DNA of 6,129 nucleotides from an uncultured Lachnospiraceae bacterium. GTDB taxonomy: Bacteria; Bacillota; Clostridia; Lachnospirales; Lachnospiraceae. This document shows positions 5,903 through 6,129 of the stretch, one piece after another. The notes below the pieces were generated by a model. The model was given only the letters and a program-made list of their open reading frames with translations. It searched no databases and was not told the origin of the DNA. The stretch covers positions 1 to 6,129 of the forward strand of contig CAKRWX010000155.1 of NCBI GenBank assembly GCA_934418055.1. Direction: 5' to 3'. How positions within the stretch are numbered: the stretch's first letter is position 1; every line of letters starts with the position of its first letter. The translations under genes and the position numbers were made by a program.

Positions 5903-5928
5903 ATAAGTACATTATTTTTAAATGTCAA
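5900..5928 (-). promoter_or_regulatory. Consensus sigma-A promoter of the binding-protein gene
   Basis: Minus strand TTGACA (5928-5923), exactly 17 bp, TATAAT (5905-5900): both hexamers match the consensus fully. The flanks are strongly AT-rich, including the region upstream of -35 where an UP element would lie. Transcription would start near 5893, leaving a leader of about 37 nt with AGGAGGA. Confidence 0.88.
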
Positions 5929-5940
5929 CACTTTTTAAGT

Positions 5941-5961
5941 ATAACAAGTTATTAAGTTATT
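5941..5961. repeat. Tandem AAGTTATT repeat and overlapping palindrome upstream of the promoter
   Basis: AAGTTATT occurs twice in direct tandem (5946-5953, 5954-5961), and ATAAC-AA-GTTAT (5941-5952) is a perfect short dyad. These lie about 48 to 68 bases upstream of the predicted start of the binding-protein transcript, next to the gpsA stop. They could be an UP element or an activator site; the low complexity makes chance possible. Confidence 0.35.
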
Positions 5962-5964
5962 ATT

Positions 5965-6129
5965 TTACCACGTCAAAGTGTTTGCTTCCTTGGTTTTGTC
6001 GCGAAGCATCAGTTCCCGCACGGCATCTGCAGCAGGTTTTCCCTCAAACAGGACTTCATTGACCTGGTCCACGATCGGCATGGGAACTTCGTATTTTTCC
6101 GCCAGCTTTCTGGCTGCTTTGGCAGAATA
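5965..6129 (-). CDS. gpsA: Glycerol-3-phosphate dehydrogenase [NAD(P)+] (GpsA), C-terminal 54 residues, cut by window edge
   Basis: GpsA reduces dihydroxyacetone phosphate to sn-glycerol 3-phosphate with NAD(P)H in the cytoplasm, supplying the backbone for phospholipid synthesis. Only the C-terminal end is in the window: an open frame from base 6129 to TAA at 5967-5965. Its tail contains AEKYEVPMPIVDQVNEVLFE and then a VRELMLRD stretch, which matches the end of the GpsA substrate-binding domain, where a xMPIVxxVyxvLfeg pattern followed by a vxxLmxR helix is characteristic. The final residues (KTKEANTLTW) are not conserved. The gene runs in the same direction as the rest of the window and ends 36 bp before the -35 of the liv promoter, with no GC-rich terminator between them. 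A frequent neighbour of spoIVA in Firmicutes, which supports the identification. Confidence 0.88.
   Translation of the reverse strand, partial: YSAKAARKLAEKYEVPMPIVDQVNEVLFEGKPAADAVRELMLRDKTKEANTLTW

Noticed and set aside
1..6129. Mobile element genes, CRISPR arrays, toxin-antitoxin pairs, defence systems, tRNA or rRNA genes
   Set aside because: None seen on either strand; apart from the short gaps described, the window is filled by recognisable core or transport genes.

Overview
The window reads as part of the chromosome of an anaerobic, endospore-forming Clostridia, most likely a Lachnospiraceae. The basis is a clear SpoIVA (spore-coat morphogenetic ATPase, found only in endospore formers), a lipoprotein with the Ala/Thr/Glu-rich linker common in that family, and Gram-positive style AGGAGG ribosome binding sites and promoters. 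The genus cannot be fixed from the sequence. Every gene lies on the minus strand, so transcription runs from high to low coordinates.

Layout in the direction of transcription: the last 54 codons of gpsA (6129 to 5965); a very AT-rich 108-bp gap with a perfect TTGACA-N17-TATAAT promoter and a 17-bp dyad over the predicted start site; a branched-chain amino acid type substrate-binding lipoprotein (5856 to 4636); a 338-bp gap with dense inverted repeats (about 4434-4637) followed by a second promoter with an extended -10 (4335-4363); livH, livM, livG and livF (4297 to 855), packed with 2-12 bp gaps; a 77-bp gap; and the first 259 codons of spoIVA (777 to 1, running off the window).

The five central genes form a complete HAAT-family ABC importer: a lipid-anchored binding protein outside the membrane, two permeases (LivH, LivM) and two ATPases (LivG, LivF). 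The binding protein has its own very strong promoter and is separated from livHMGF by hairpins and a second promoter, an arrangement that would give more binding protein than membrane complex. In many Firmicutes gpsA and spoIVA lie in the same neighbourhood, so the liv cassette looks like an insertion between them.

The most notable non-coding signals are: (1) a 10-bp hairpin just ahead of spoIVA that buries its Shine-Dalgarno sequence, while a candidate sigma-E promoter overlaps the 5' arm so that a sporulation transcript would start inside the loop and lack that arm; and (2) the roughly 170-bp multi-hairpin element between the binding-protein gene and livH, whose imperfect pairs are mostly G-U wobbles when read as plus-strand RNA. 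No transposase, CRISPR array, tRNA or rRNA was seen. The rest is ordinary core and transport gene content.
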